From a virus: a DNA stretch of 31,856 nucleotides. The first letter of the stretch is position 1. Every line of letters starts with the position of its first letter. Positions 6,877-15,163 of this stretch are shown piece by piece. The stretch spans positions 1 to 31,856 of IMG/VR virus record IMGVR_UViG_3300025889_000559, one strand, 5' to 3'. A program made the translations under genes and the position numbers. The notes beneath the pieces were generated by a model, which saw only the letters and a list, made by a program, of their open reading frames with translations, did not search any database and was not told the origin of the DNA.

Positions 6877-9231
6877 TTAAATTGTAGCCGCGCTAACTCT
6901 GTTTCTGTCCAGTTCTTGAGCAGTTGTCACATCTTTAGCTACCACATAGGTTTTAAATGGTTTATCAAGTTGCGCTTGTACAAGTTGGGCAAGTTGACTA
7001 ACATTAGATTGACCTACAACATTAAAGTCTGGTGCTTGTACAGATGTCTCCGCGCCAGCAGTACTTCCCGTGCTTACGCTTGGCGGTGTAGAGGATGCAG
7101 ATGACTGAAACTGTTGTTTAGAAATCATAGCTACTTGAGCAAGACCTAAAGCGGTTGCGGCAGCAGCAGCGAGAGCAGCTCTAATAGGTGACGTTGGGTC
7201 AAAGGATAATTGAGAAACATAAGCCTTTAAAGCAGCAGAGGCGGTGTCCATCAAAGCCATAGATATTCTAAACGCTTTATCTGTTTTAAATCTTTTCTTC
7301 TCTATCTCCTCCTGCTTTAATCTCAGTTTTTCGTCATTAGCTGCGATTTGCTGGTTTATCTTTTCTTTCTCTTCCTTAGATAGGTTTTCGTTAGCAAGCC
7401 TCGCTCTAAGCTCATTATTTATGGCGTTAGTTTTATTTTGTTCCTTTTGGGATTGAGCCTCAAAGTCAGCATTAATAAAGTCAGAAAGTGCCTGAACATA
7501 TTCCTTAGACTTATCTATATTATCAGCAATTTGAGTAAGAGTAGCTTTTCTAATAGCTATTTTAGCTTCTTCAGCTTTTCTTGTATTTTCTACCTCAAGC
7601 CTGTGCAAGTCTTCTTCAAGAGCAATAACTATTTCTCCGCGCTCTTTTCTTAACTCAATCTCTCTTTGCAAGTAAGCCTTATCTCTTTCAAAGTTTTCCT
7701 GTCTATGCTCTTCTTGTTTCTCAAGCCTTGCAGTCTCGTTTCTTTGAGATTGTTCTATATACTTCTGTTCAGCTTCTCTTGTGGCGTCTCTTGATATTTT
7801 AAAAGCGTTAAACGCAGCATCTAACTGCTTGTCATTTTGAATCTGCAACTGAGTATTGAACGCTTCATTTAGCATAAGCATTGCGTCATTAAACTCAGCC
7901 TCAGCCTCAAGAAGTTCTCCTTTAAGGGTTTCGTCAGCCTCTAATTTAAGCCTTCTATAGTTTTCCTCATCTTGCTCAGTCCACTTCTCATCTTCTTTAG
8001 CTTGATTTCTTCTCTCGTCAAGTTGTTTGACGTAGTTTTCTTTTCTTAAAGTCTCCTCATCTATAAATTGTTTCTTCTTAACATCAAGAGCGGCTATAGC
8101 AAATCCTCTTTCTTGCTCTATAGCTTCCAAAGCACTAAGATTCGCGTCTTCTAAAGAATCTTGTCTATATTTCTCTATTTCAGAAGATAAGTCAAACAAG
8201 TTTTGTTTAAAAGTAGCTAACCTTGCAGAGTTTCTTTTTTTATTCTCTTCTTCTATTGTTGTATCTATTTTAGAAAGACTCTCAACTATTGTATTTACCT
8301 TACCTGCCGCCGCGTCACTTTCTTGAAGCGCAACATTAGCCATAGATTTGAAACTTTTTCTTATAGACTCATCACTTGAGAACATTTGATTTGTTAACTT
8401 AGAATACCAAGTAGGGAAAAAACTCAACTCAGCTATATATTGCCTCATAGCTTTAACATCGTCTTTTCTATATATTTGAGCCAACTTATCAAGTTTAGCC
8501 TTGGCTTCGTCTGATTTTTTTATCTCATCATCAAGTTGCGCTCTTAATGATTGCACTTTTATGTATTTAACAATCTCCGCATTTAAATCAACAAGATTGT
8601 CTTTGTTCTGTTTTATTATATCTTTAAGTTCGGTAGACTTAGATGCTATTCTTGAGAGAAGAACCCGCCTTTCTTCTTCTGATGTGTTTACATCGTTTAG
8701 CTGCCTCAAATAACCATTAATAACAATGCCAAGCTCTTGTGCGCTTTTAGACATTGAACTCATAGACTCCGCTGCTTTTTTATTACCTAAAGCAAACCTT
8801 TCAATAAGAGCGATAACTACTTGAAAACCAACAATAAGACCGAGTGGGCCGAGAAAAGCTCTACCAAGAGCTGCCAATCCTTTCGCGAGACCTCCAGTAG
8901 TGGCTATAAGCGTAACCATCAAAGTTGATAACTGAGACAAGTTGTTTGCCATAGCAGTCCATCCGTAGTTAGCATCGGATATAGTTCTACCAATCTCGAC
9001 AAGTGCAGCTCCAGCTAAACCAGTTTTGTTTGTTAGGTCTTTAGTCTTTGTTGCGGCTTGTTCTGTAGTTTCACCTAAGTCTTTCATCTTAGATACACTA
9101 CGCTCAATAGCCTTAGCGAACTTATCTACATCTTTTTCGGAACGAGATAGGTTTTCAGAAACCTGCCCCATAGCAATGTTAACGCTTGAAGCGTCAACCG
9201 TAATCTTTATTAACTTATCTAATTCTGCCAT
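6877..9231 (-). CDS. Tail tape measure protein
   Basis: 784 residues. The N-terminus (ITVDASSVNIAMGQVSENLS) is the usual start of tape measures. A long Lys/Glu/Thr helix follows, then a hydrophobic stretch at about 120-165 (LIATTGGLAKGLAALGRAFL, then LIVGFQVVIALIERFAL) that may insert in the host membrane. Residues about 180-640 are highly charged coiled coil rich in KEE, RQE and QEE heptads. The C-terminal part has an Ala-rich helix (DTASAALKAYVSQL) and a Ser/Thr-rich linker. Scaling tail length to helix length would give a tail of roughly 0.1 micrometre. It lies five genes from the tail chaperone, whereas in lambda-type phages the two are adjacent. Confidence 0.85.
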   Translation of the reverse strand: MAELDKLIKITVDASSVNIAMGQVSENLSRSEKDVDKFAKAIERSVSKMKDLGETTEQAATKTKDLTNKTGLAGAALVEIGRTISDANYGWTAMANNLSQLSTLMVTLIATTGGLAKGLAALGRAFLGPLGLIVGFQVVIALIERFALGNKKAAESMSSMSKSAQELGIVINGYLRQLNDVNTSEEERRVLLSRIASKSTELKDIIKQNKDNLVDLNAEIVKYIKVQSLRAQLDDEIKKSDEAKAKLDKLAQIYRKDDVKAMRQYIAELSFFPTWYSKLTNQMFSSDESIRKSFKSMANVALQESDAAAGKVNTIVESLSKIDTTIEEENKKRNSARLATFKQNLFDLSSEIEKYRQDSLEDANLSALEAIEQERGFAIAALDVKKKQFIDEETLRKENYVKQLDERRNQAKEDEKWTEQDEENYRRLKLEADETLKGELLEAEAEFNDAMLMLNEAFNTQLQIQNDKQLDAAFNAFKISRDATREAEQKYIEQSQRNETARLEKQEEHRQENFERDKAYLQREIELRKERGEIVIALEEDLHRLEVENTRKAEEAKIAIRKATLTQIADNIDKSKEYVQALSDFINADFEAQSQKEQNKTNAINNELRARLANENLSKEEKEKINQQIAANDEKLRLKQEEIEKKRFKTDKAFRISMALMDTASAALKAYVSQLSFDPTSPIRAALAAAAATALGLAQVAMISKQQFQSSASSTPPSVSTGSTAGAETSVQAPDFNVVGQSNVSQLAQLVQAQLDKPFKTYVVAKDVTTAQELDRNRVSAATI

Positions 9232-9374
9232 TGTCTGTTTCTTTTAATGCTTTCCTTTAATTCTTTTAAGTTTGTCGGTGCTTTATACTTGCCTTTAGCG
9301 ATGTCTATATCCTCATCACCTATATACCAGTCTGAGTTGTTTAGTAGGTCTAATATGTGTTTTAGTGTATTCAT
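9219..9374 (-). CDS. Small protein between tail genes, 51 aa
   Basis: Starts at ATG 9374, overlapping the stop of the 683-residue tail gene (ATGA), and ends 13 bp inside the tape measure gene. Sequence begins MNTLKHILDLLNNSDWYIGD and ends with a basic helix. The interlocking overlaps on both sides support a real coupled gene. No family recognised; possibly a tape measure chaperone by position. Confidence 0.55.
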   Translation of the reverse strand: MNTLKHILDLLNNSDWYIGDEDIDIAKGKYKAPTNLKELKESIKRNRQWQN

Positions 9375-11422
9375 AACTTGTTTTTTAGTTCAAACTCAGC
9401 TTTTCCTTCTCCCAAATTGTACTCCACTTGGTTTATAGTATATTCCCTTTGGTTTACAATTATAGTGTCCTCTAACTTTATAGCATTACTTCCACTAAGT
9501 AGCGACAATGGCAAGTTAGCGGTAACTTTAACAAACCTTGTTCTAACATCAAAAACAGAAGAGATATAATCGTTGTAATAGTTATTAAACAAAGTCTGTT
9601 CAAATACTGTGTTCGTGTATTCGTTTAACTCAGCCTTGAAATTGATGTTTATATCTGTGTCCGTTAAAGCAAGTGAGTTGCTTGGAATATAGTAAACACC
9701 AATATCAACAGGCGACGTGCCATCGGTAATCCTGATGTTTGTGCCTGTTTGCTGAATAGCGTAGAACACCAATGGTGCGCCCAAGTAAGGCTGACCAGTA
9801 CCATCGTCATTTAATTTATCTACAGACCATCCCCATTGTACCGCAGTAGCAGCTCCAGTATTAACTTCATAAAGTCTCTCATACTTGTGATGTGAGAATG
9901 GCAAAGTTATTTCATACTTCTGTCCATCATACTTGTCCTGTATAGCATATTCTTCTTCACCCCACTCATAATTAAACTGCTCCAAGTGATTTTGAGCAAA
10001 TAAAGATTTCGTGTCAGAGTATTTAAAAGCTATTTGATTATATAAGTTAGAAGGTGAAACTACAGAAGAAGAAACGTCAATATACTTGGTTATGTCTTTA
10101 GTTGTTCCGCTTGCGTAGAACGCGTCTAATGGCTTAACTATAATTTCCGACCCACTATCATAAGCAGTCAGATTAAACATCTTAAATAGTCCAGTAAGGA
10201 AGTCTATGACTTTCATTTTTGGAATGTTGACGTTTATATCGAACAACAGGTCTGTACTAAGTGTTTGATTAGCTGTAAATGTGAACGTGTTGGTTGTATT
10301 TCCTGTGGGCGAATATCTTGTCAAGAATATGTTTGTGCTTGAACTTATGTCAAAAGAAGATGTGTGCTGAACCCTAACTTTATATGTTCCGTTGCTTGTT
10401 AAGTCAAAATCGGAAAATGAGTAAGAATAAGCTCCGCTATTGTTTAAAAAAGACTTAATTACAGAACCATTCTGTTCTATGAAAACATCAAATGAATTTG
10501 TTGCGCTTACATTTACATCTAACTGCATATTGTATTTAGAAGCCTGAAACCCATTTATGTCAAATATCTGAAAGTTGTCTCCGTTCCAATAAGTGCCATT
10601 CCAGGAAGTAAATGGAAATTTATTCAGATATGTGTTTCTATCTACTCCTTCCGCAACCTTGCCCTTCTCTCTGTGTAACCACATATAAAGATTGTAAAAG
10701 TCATTCTCGGAGGTACTAAAGAAATCGTTGCCAAAAATTATACTGGATGCATATCCATTTGCGACATTATATCTTTCCTCTATAGCTTTAATTATACACC
10801 AAAGTCTAATCGCATACTTCATATTGGTATAATCACCTCCAGAAGAACCAGTAGCAACTGCTAAGTTACCAGTACCGCTTGACGTACTATAGTACCATCT
10901 TTGCTCTGCACTAATAAGTGGTGTTATTATGGCGTCTGGATAGGACACAGAATCTATAGTGAAGTCTTTTCCGTTTTGAAGACGAGTCCTTACTTCAAGA
11001 TAAGTGTAATTAGTGTTAAAGTTAGACAACCAAGTCAAGTCCTCCAATTGGTCTTCACCAAGCAAATCTTTTAAAGACACCAAACCACCAAAGAAAGTCA
11101 ACTTGTATGCGTAAGCCTTGTTATCCTTCATTTCTACCTCGTCAAGCCTAATCTTGCCAGTTTTAAATGGCTGGTGGTTTATTTCTAAGATGGCATCAGC
11201 CTTTACTCTGGCATCAAAGCCATTGTTTAGGTCTGGATTGTAATAGTGTTTAAAGATTTTATTGTTTTGTCTTGAAGCAGGCACATTAAATCCCTGAGAA
11301 TAGTCAGAGAATACCTTACCGATGTCCCTTACATTCTGAATAGATGAGGTGATGCTAACACCTTCGTCATCAAACATCTCAACACGCTCACCATTTACAT
11401 ATAACTGTATAGAATACTTCAT
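9371..11422 (-). CDS. Large tail protein, probable tail tip or hub
   Basis: 683 residues. The N-terminal 120 residues (SIQLYVNGERVEMFDDEGVS, VFSDYSQGFNVPASRQNNKI, then GKIRLDEVEMKDNKAYAYKL) resemble a conserved tail protein of Bacteroidetes phages. The middle is beta-rich and Asn/Ser/Thr-rich; residues 400-470 (PKMKVIDFLTGLFKMFNLTA, SEIIVKPLDAFY) resemble hub-type domains, and the C-terminus carries TIIVNQREYTINQVEYNLGE. No lysozyme or protease motif. Its stop is shared with the start of the 51-residue gene, and it abuts the upstream tail gene with no gap. A distal tail/baseplate hub role is likely but inferred. Confidence 0.6.
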   Translation of the reverse strand: MKYSIQLYVNGERVEMFDDEGVSITSSIQNVRDIGKVFSDYSQGFNVPASRQNNKIFKHYYNPDLNNGFDARVKADAILEINHQPFKTGKIRLDEVEMKDNKAYAYKLTFFGGLVSLKDLLGEDQLEDLTWLSNFNTNYTYLEVRTRLQNGKDFTIDSVSYPDAIITPLISAEQRWYYSTSSGTGNLAVATGSSGGDYTNMKYAIRLWCIIKAIEERYNVANGYASSIIFGNDFFSTSENDFYNLYMWLHREKGKVAEGVDRNTYLNKFPFTSWNGTYWNGDNFQIFDINGFQASKYNMQLDVNVSATNSFDVFIEQNGSVIKSFLNNSGAYSYSFSDFDLTSNGTYKVRVQHTSSFDISSSTNIFLTRYSPTGNTTNTFTFTANQTLSTDLLFDINVNIPKMKVIDFLTGLFKMFNLTAYDSGSEIIVKPLDAFYASGTTKDITKYIDVSSSVVSPSNLYNQIAFKYSDTKSLFAQNHLEQFNYEWGEEEYAIQDKYDGQKYEITLPFSHHKYERLYEVNTGAATAVQWGWSVDKLNDDGTGQPYLGAPLVFYAIQQTGTNIRITDGTSPVDIGVYYIPSNSLALTDTDININFKAELNEYTNTVFEQTLFNNYYNDYISSVFDVRTRFVKVTANLPLSLLSGSNAIKLEDTIIVNQREYTINQVEYNLGEGKAEFELKNKL

Positions 11423-12553
11423 CTATCTAATAGTGTTTATTTTGTCAAACGCATACTCAAACTCAAGAGTGTAGTCAATCAACTTGTCATTTACACTTGT
11501 TTTGAAGCTGAGCGAGTTACTATTTAGTGAAACTGGCAAGACATCTGTTCCATTGTCTATCCAAATCTGCTCACTAAGCATTAGTTGTTTAATGACTTCG
11601 TTATATTGCTCATCAATGAATCCTGTGTTCATACTGATTCTCTCTCTACCATTCTTGTTGTAAATCTGATACTGAGGAGAAGATGTGCTATATGTTGGAG
11701 ATGCGTCAAAATTAATTATATTAGCCTTGTAAGACTCAGAAGTAGTGCTTAGGCTATTAACTGCCTTCTTGAAGAACCAAATGTTCTGCAATGCTCCAAA
11801 TTTGTTGTAGAAGATTACATTCATAGGAGTGTATCTGCACTCTTCAATCTCCTCAAGAGTTATAACGGTTGTAGCACCACCAACACCAGAAGTAATAGTA
11901 ATCGTATCTCCATCTTGCAACTCAGCAGATAGTGTTATTCTAACATATTGAATCTTCTGGTCTGTATCTCCATTGTCAGCAATCACAATAGGAGAACTCG
12001 CATAACCCCAAGACACATCATAAGTATTCCAGAAGTCTTCTACCGCTTCCCATAAAACATCTGCTCCAGCATCAGAGGTAAGCGTAATAGTAGATAAGTC
12101 CTCAGCCCATATAGGAAATACTATGTCTTGTCCTGAGTTATAGTATATAATTGTGTTTGATTGTAAAAGTTGTTTAGATAGTTCAGCATTTACCCCATCC
12201 TCAAAGTTGGTATAACCATCTACCGCGAGCATATTAGCAGATGCACCACTAAAGATGTTAGTCCCTGATGAATTATAGATGTTATAGCTATATTTAACCC
12301 AAACAATATCTGTTGAGTAACTGCCATACTCAGTAACTAAAAAGTCCTTTATGTATTCAGACAATTCAAATACTACATAGTTTGAGTCAGCTATCTCATA
12401 CTTAGTGAAAGTATAGTTAGCAGTACCTGGTATATCGGTAGTCTCACCTGTCCATACAAAAAGACTAAGTGTAACATAGTTAAGAGCGGCAGATGTTCCG
12501 CCTGTTGGTACTTTTGCATAGTAAGGGCTTCTTACATTTATCTTTGTACTCAT
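11423..12553 (-). CDS. Tail protein, beta-rich, 376 aa
   Basis: Begins MSTKINVRSPYYAKVPTGG. Several repeated strand blocks (YVTLSLFVWTGETTD, YVVFELSEYIKDFL, TDIVWVKYSYNIYN) suggest stacked immunoglobulin-like or tail-associated beta domains. Residues about 200-235 contain ITLSAELQDGDTITITSG. No enzymatic motif or membrane segment. Directly upstream of and abutting the large tail-tip gene, in the same order as in other Bacteroidetes siphophages as I recall. Likely a distal tail component; exact role unknown. Confidence 0.55.
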   Translation of the reverse strand: MSTKINVRSPYYAKVPTGGTSAALNYVTLSLFVWTGETTDIPGTANYTFTKYEIADSNYVVFELSEYIKDFLVTEYGSYSTDIVWVKYSYNIYNSSGTNIFSGASANMLAVDGYTNFEDGVNAELSKQLLQSNTIIYYNSGQDIVFPIWAEDLSTITLTSDAGADVLWEAVEDFWNTYDVSWGYASSPIVIADNGDTDQKIQYVRITLSAELQDGDTITITSGVGGATTVITLEEIEECRYTPMNVIFYNKFGALQNIWFFKKAVNSLSTTSESYKANIINFDASPTYSTSSPQYQIYNKNGRERISMNTGFIDEQYNEVIKQLMLSEQIWIDNGTDVLPVSLNSNSLSFKTSVNDKLIDYTLEFEYAFDKINTIR

Positions 12554-12562
12554 ATCGTTTTA

Positions 12563-13096
12563 TTATTGCTTCTTATATATTATCTTTTCTAATTCTATCT
12601 GTAAGTCTGCCCCGAAGGCTAACGCTAAATCTTGCCCCATCTGTGCAGATATTCTTTCAAACACCAATGTTAAGAAGTTAGTACCTGTGTGATTAAACCT
12701 TGCTAAAGAACCATTTTGACTAATTGCCTTAGCAACACCATAAGCAGCTCTACTCGCGTTCTTCAATGTCTTAGGCTTAAATCTACCTTTAGAGTCTCTA
12801 ATCCTAAAGCTGCCCTTGCTCATAATCCATCTGGTTATTGCACTCAACGGAAACTGACTGCGCATATCAACTGGCATAGGTTCACCAGCCCTTCTACCTT
12901 CATCTATAACTCTACCATAGCTATATCCACTTATAACTAAGGCAATAGAGTTGTTTAATTGTTCTATGTCGAAAACAAGGCTATTAGATAGGTCTCCAGA
13001 GGCAATAGTCTTATCCTCCATCAACTTTCTTCTATACTCCCTAATAAGTAGGTCTCCGTATAGCTTTAATTCTCTATCTAAAGCGTCCTGATTCAT
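12563..13096 (-). CDS. HK97 gp10-like head-tail joining or tail completion protein
   Basis: 177 residues from ATG 13096 (MNQDALDRELKLYGDLL); a TTG nine bases upstream is less likely. The layout fits the HK97 gp10-like family: an N-terminal helix, then ASGDLSNSLVFDIEQ, the central strand IALVISGYSYGRVIDEGRR, a basic variable loop, and a C-terminal helix. GYSYGRVIDEG corresponds to the conserved 'YA.yvEfGT' region of the family. It sits between the tail terminator-like gene and the tail proteins, as gp10-like genes do. Confidence 0.65.
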   Translation of the reverse strand: MNQDALDRELKLYGDLLIREYRRKLMEDKTIASGDLSNSLVFDIEQLNNSIALVISGYSYGRVIDEGRRAGEPMPVDMRSQFPLSAITRWIMSKGSFRIRDSKGRFKPKTLKNASRAAYGVAKAISQNGSLARFNHTGTNFLTLVFERISAQMGQDLALAFGADLQIELEKIIYKKQ

Positions 13097-13098
13097 CT

Positions 13099-13557
13099 TT
13101 AGCAAACAGATATGTTATTAGCTACTTGTATCTGTAAGTTGGCTCCCCAGCCAGCTAATTCATTCTCAAACCTATCCATAAATGGAGTAGCCTCTACATT
13201 TCCTATAAGCTGGACATTATCGCTAAATAAAGTACCTCTCGACAACTGACTTACCACATCATTAACCACCTGTAATTGGGTGTTTAATATATCGTGTAGG
13301 TTAGTATTTTTAAAGAACTCATCATCTGTGTTGTCATTCTTGTTGTAGTCAACCACATCTAAGCATAGTATCTGCAAAGTAAATGTAATTGTATTGTTGC
13401 CTATCTGTGCATTAGAGATGTTTAAATGGGCTAAAGGAAATATCGTAGTCTTATCTAAGTCCACTTGAAAGATGTCTCCATAGGTAACCGTAAATACATT
13501 AGGGTTAGACCTTAGCCTGCCCTTTATCTTGTCTAATATGTCGTAAAACTGTGTCAT
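13099..13557 (-). CDS. Probable tail terminator / tail completion protein
   Basis: 152 residues: N-terminal helix (MTQFYDILDKIKGRLRSN), then alternating strands (FTVTYGDIFQVDLDKTTIFP, TITFTLQILCLDVVDYN) and a C-terminal strand LAGWGANLQIQVANN. The size, the mixed fold with a DIF..DL strand, and the position between the G-T chaperone and the gp10-like gene match tail terminator proteins, which cap the tube before head attachment. Assignment rests mainly on position and predicted secondary structure. Confidence 0.5.
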   Translation of the reverse strand: MTQFYDILDKIKGRLRSNPNVFTVTYGDIFQVDLDKTTIFPLAHLNISNAQIGNNTITFTLQILCLDVVDYNKNDNTDDEFFKNTNLHDILNTQLQVVNDVVSQLSRGTLFSDNVQLIGNVEATPFMDRFENELAGWGANLQIQVANNISVC

Positions 13558-13561
13558 CTAT

Positions 13562-14373
13562 TTATTGTTTATATGCTTGCTTAATCATTGCTGCCTCTAA
13601 ATCAGATTTCTCTTTCTCAAACTCTAACCACATTAGGCATTTATGTAATGAAATTTTGGTAATCTCATCAATTCTTCGTATGTCTGCTCCAGCGAGACTA
13701 TAAATTGACTGATACCATCCCCATTTTTTACCAAAGGCATCTCTGGAAGTGAGGAACTGCCCTTGTCCGCTATCTCCTGTGCCTGTTGATGTAAAGAGAG
13801 AATTGTATATTTCGATAATTTTTTCCCTAAACGATAAAAAAAAACCTGTGCGCCAAAGGCTACATTAAGCGGAGCATCCTTCATAACCTCAGACCACTTA
13901 TCACTACCACTATAATCCTCTATCAAATACAAGTCCTTCTTGCCAGCTATAATGGGTCTATATAAAACTGCCATAGCTTTATGCATAGTGTCTATGCTCT
14001 GCATATACTTCTCAGCATCTAAATACTCGCCAAAGGACATATCATCCAACTTAGGTATAAATCCAAACTCTACAGTTACACCATCACTACCAGTCATCTT
14101 AAACCTTCTAACTAAAGGCACATCCTCATTAAGACACTTACTTATCTGCCCTATAACAGACTCAAACATAGAAACAGGCAATCCATAGCTTTCTTTCAAT
14201 GTAAGCCCACAGAATATCTCCAGAGACTTTAGATTCAAAAACTCAGCAGCTTCTGAAGTGCTTCTGTCCTCTACACCATTCAATATCTTAGCGTACTTCT
14301 GATACTGATGTAGCTTTATACCTGCCATCTCAGTAGGCACTCTTAACTCTAACTCTATCTTCTCTTTACTCAT
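13562..14373 (-). CDS. Tail assembly chaperone, long G-T product by -1 frameshift
   Basis: The zero frame from 14373 is read through Asn217 at 13725-13723, then the ribosome slips back one base and continues from 13723 to a stop at 13562-13564, giving 270 residues. The added 53 residues (WGWYQSIYSLAGADIRRIDE, then ITKISLHKCLMWLEFEKEK and an AAMIKQAYKQ end) have no stop in between and look like the small-residue/aromatic helix plus charged helix of T-type extensions. The next gene starts 4 bp after this stop, leaving no unexplained gap. Family knowledge: G and GT proteins of siphophages are produced at a fixed ratio in this way. Confidence 0.8.
13633..14373 (-). CDS. Tail assembly chaperone, short (G-type) product
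   Basis: 246 residues, mainly helical (MSKEKIELELRVPTEMAGIK). Residues 20-80 include EIFCGLTLKESYGLPVSM, then a strand pair (FKMTGSDGVTVEFGFIPKLD) and SFGEYLDAEKYM, typical of tail chaperones in Bacteroidetes phages. The zero-frame product ends in INA at 13633. Codons 216-217 contain a canonical -1 slippery heptamer, and the -1 frame is open for 53 more codons (separate entry). Such pairs coat the tape measure during tail assembly. Start ATG 14373 is preceded by a TATATTTG -7 box 100 bp upstream, suggesting this is the first gene of the morphogenesis operon. Confidence 0.75.
   Translation of the reverse strand: MSKEKIELELRVPTEMAGIKLHQYQKYAKILNGVEDRSTSEAAEFLNLKSLEIFCGLTLKESYGLPVSMFESVIGQISKCLNEDVPLVRRFKMTGSDGVTVEFGFIPKLDDMSFGEYLDAEKYMQSIDTMHKAMAVLYRPIIAGKKDLYLIEDYSGSDKWSEVMKDAPLNVAFGAQVFFYRLGKKLSKYTILSLHQQAQEIADKGSSSLPEMPLVKNGDGISQFIVSLEQTYEELMRLPKFHYINA
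13723..13729 (-). promoter_or_regulatory. -1 ribosomal frameshift slippery heptamer A AAA AAT
   Basis: On the minus strand the codons GTA AAA AAT place the heptamer A-AAA-AAT exactly in the X XXY YYZ register of the chaperone frame (codons 216 and 217). After slippage the next codon is TGG. GC-richer sequence (GGGGATGGTATC) follows and may slow the ribosome. Confidence 0.8.
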
Positions 14374-14469
14374 ATATCTATATAACTAAATTATTCAATT
14401 ATGTACCATCTTCGTATCACGTTAGTCTTATTTATAATTAGTCTAAATAACAATAACTAAATTTATTCA

Positions 14470-14477
14470 CAAATATA
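14470..14477 (-). promoter_or_regulatory. Candidate -7 box for morphogenesis operon
   Basis: Perfect TATATTTG on the minus strand, about 100 bp upstream of the chaperone start. No TTTG/TTG lies at the usual 17-21 bp further upstream, so an activator or the phage sigma-like protein might be needed. Confidence 0.45.
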
Positions 14478-14500
14478 GGTTAAAAGCGGAACACTTTTGC

Positions 14501-14507
14501 TATATTG
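14501..14507 (+). promoter_or_regulatory. Candidate plus-strand -7 box (TATATTG), divergent
   Basis: TATATTG followed by CAG on the plus strand, 23 bp from the minus-strand -7 box, so the two would share upstream sequence in divergent orientation. The -33 element is poor. It precedes the foldable segment at 14508-14730. Confidence 0.4.
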
Positions 14508-14730
14508 CAGTTATATATACAGAGTCGCAAATCTCTTTAAGTTGCTAAACTTGTGGATGTCTCGTGAAGGCTATGCACCACTTGGTTCAGATAAATTTAG
14601 GCTTAGGAATTGCGATGTCGAGAATAATCTCCCTTAGTCTTTCGATGCACCCCAACATCATTCAACCTAACCCACAAGAACGCAAACAAGTTCTTTTGCA
14701 AGAACAATTATAAAGACAAGGGGGGTGCTT
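14508..14730 (+). ncRNA. Candidate structured RNA in gene-free region
   Basis: No frame of useful length on either strand. Pairings visible by eye: TCGCAA 14525-14530 with TTGCGA 14610-14615; CTTGTGG 14550-14556 with CCACAAG 14672-14678 (crosses the first, so a pseudoknot or alternative fold); GCACCCC 14647-14653 with GGGGTGC 14722-14728; and a local hairpin GTTCTT-TTGC-AAGAAC 14690-14705. The plus-strand -7 box just before it sets the strand, with modest certainty. Ends are approximate. A DNA-level function such as an origin cannot be excluded. Confidence 0.45.
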
Positions 14731-15111
14731 AAAAACTCTTTCCTATTATTGTTTAGTCTTACTGTTTAGCCAACAATTTCAAAAGTGAATGAAATCACTG
14801 AATTAGAGTGAATCACTTCAGCAAAGTCCGTTTTACGTTGAAATCATTAAATCGATGTGAATAGCAATCCAAAGCCTCAATTTACGTTACTTTGCTATAA
14901 TACGCATTTTAAAGCGTTCTAAGGAACTATCTTTGGTTGAGGTATATGTAGGTATCACCTTAGTACAGAAAGTTTATTAGAAGCGATTTATTAGTGTTTA
15001 TAAGGGCTTGGAATGGTTTGTTATGCATCTAAACCCTACCCAATCAAATTATCAGCACATTAGCAAAAAAGTACATTTATTTAGACTAATTAAAAACTAT
15101 GGATAAGGCAC
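14731..15111. other. Gene-free segment with palindromes
   Basis: About 380 bp with no credible gene. It holds AGTGA-N6-TCACT at 14784-14799 and AGTGA-A-TCACT at 14807-14817, two TTTACGTT direct repeats (near 14832 and 14882), CCTCAA near 14876 complementary to TTGAGG near 14936, an ACGC/GCGT hairpin near 14902-14917, and GGTTT/AAACC near 15014-15034. It may continue the RNA at 14508 (giving about 600 nt) or be an operator or origin region. I cannot decide from sequence alone. Confidence 0.4.
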
Positions 15112-15138
15112 AAAAAAAGGGGGCTATATTGCCCCCCC
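15112..15138 (-). terminator. Intrinsic terminator ending small-gene cassette 2
   Basis: Minus strand GGGGGC-AATATA-GCCCCC followed by seven T. It ends the 16.65-15.16 kb cassette and isolates it from the gene-free region and morphogenesis operon. Confidence 0.9.
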
Positions 15139-15140
15139 TC

Positions 15141-15161
15141 TGTGATTTAGTTTGTGATTTA
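15141..15161 (-). repeat. Direct repeat between stop codon and terminator
   Basis: TGTGATTTA occurs at 15141-15149 and, 12 bp on, at 15153-15161, filling the space between the stop codon of the 283-residue gene and its terminator. Confidence 0.5.
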
Positions 15162-15163
15162 AA

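Noticed and set aside
13562-13633. Independent 23-residue gene starting ATGTGG
   Set aside because: The same frame is open far upstream to a canonical slippery site, so it is better explained as the end of the frameshift product.
13650-13680. Frameshift at CCA AAA TTT near the end of the chaperone gene
   Set aside because: It does not satisfy X XXY YYZ pairing after slippage; the A AAA AAT site upstream does.
14374-15163. Undetected small protein gene in the 0.8-kb gap
   Set aside because: Frames on both strands are short and broken by stops, without start context; no protein-like stretch found.
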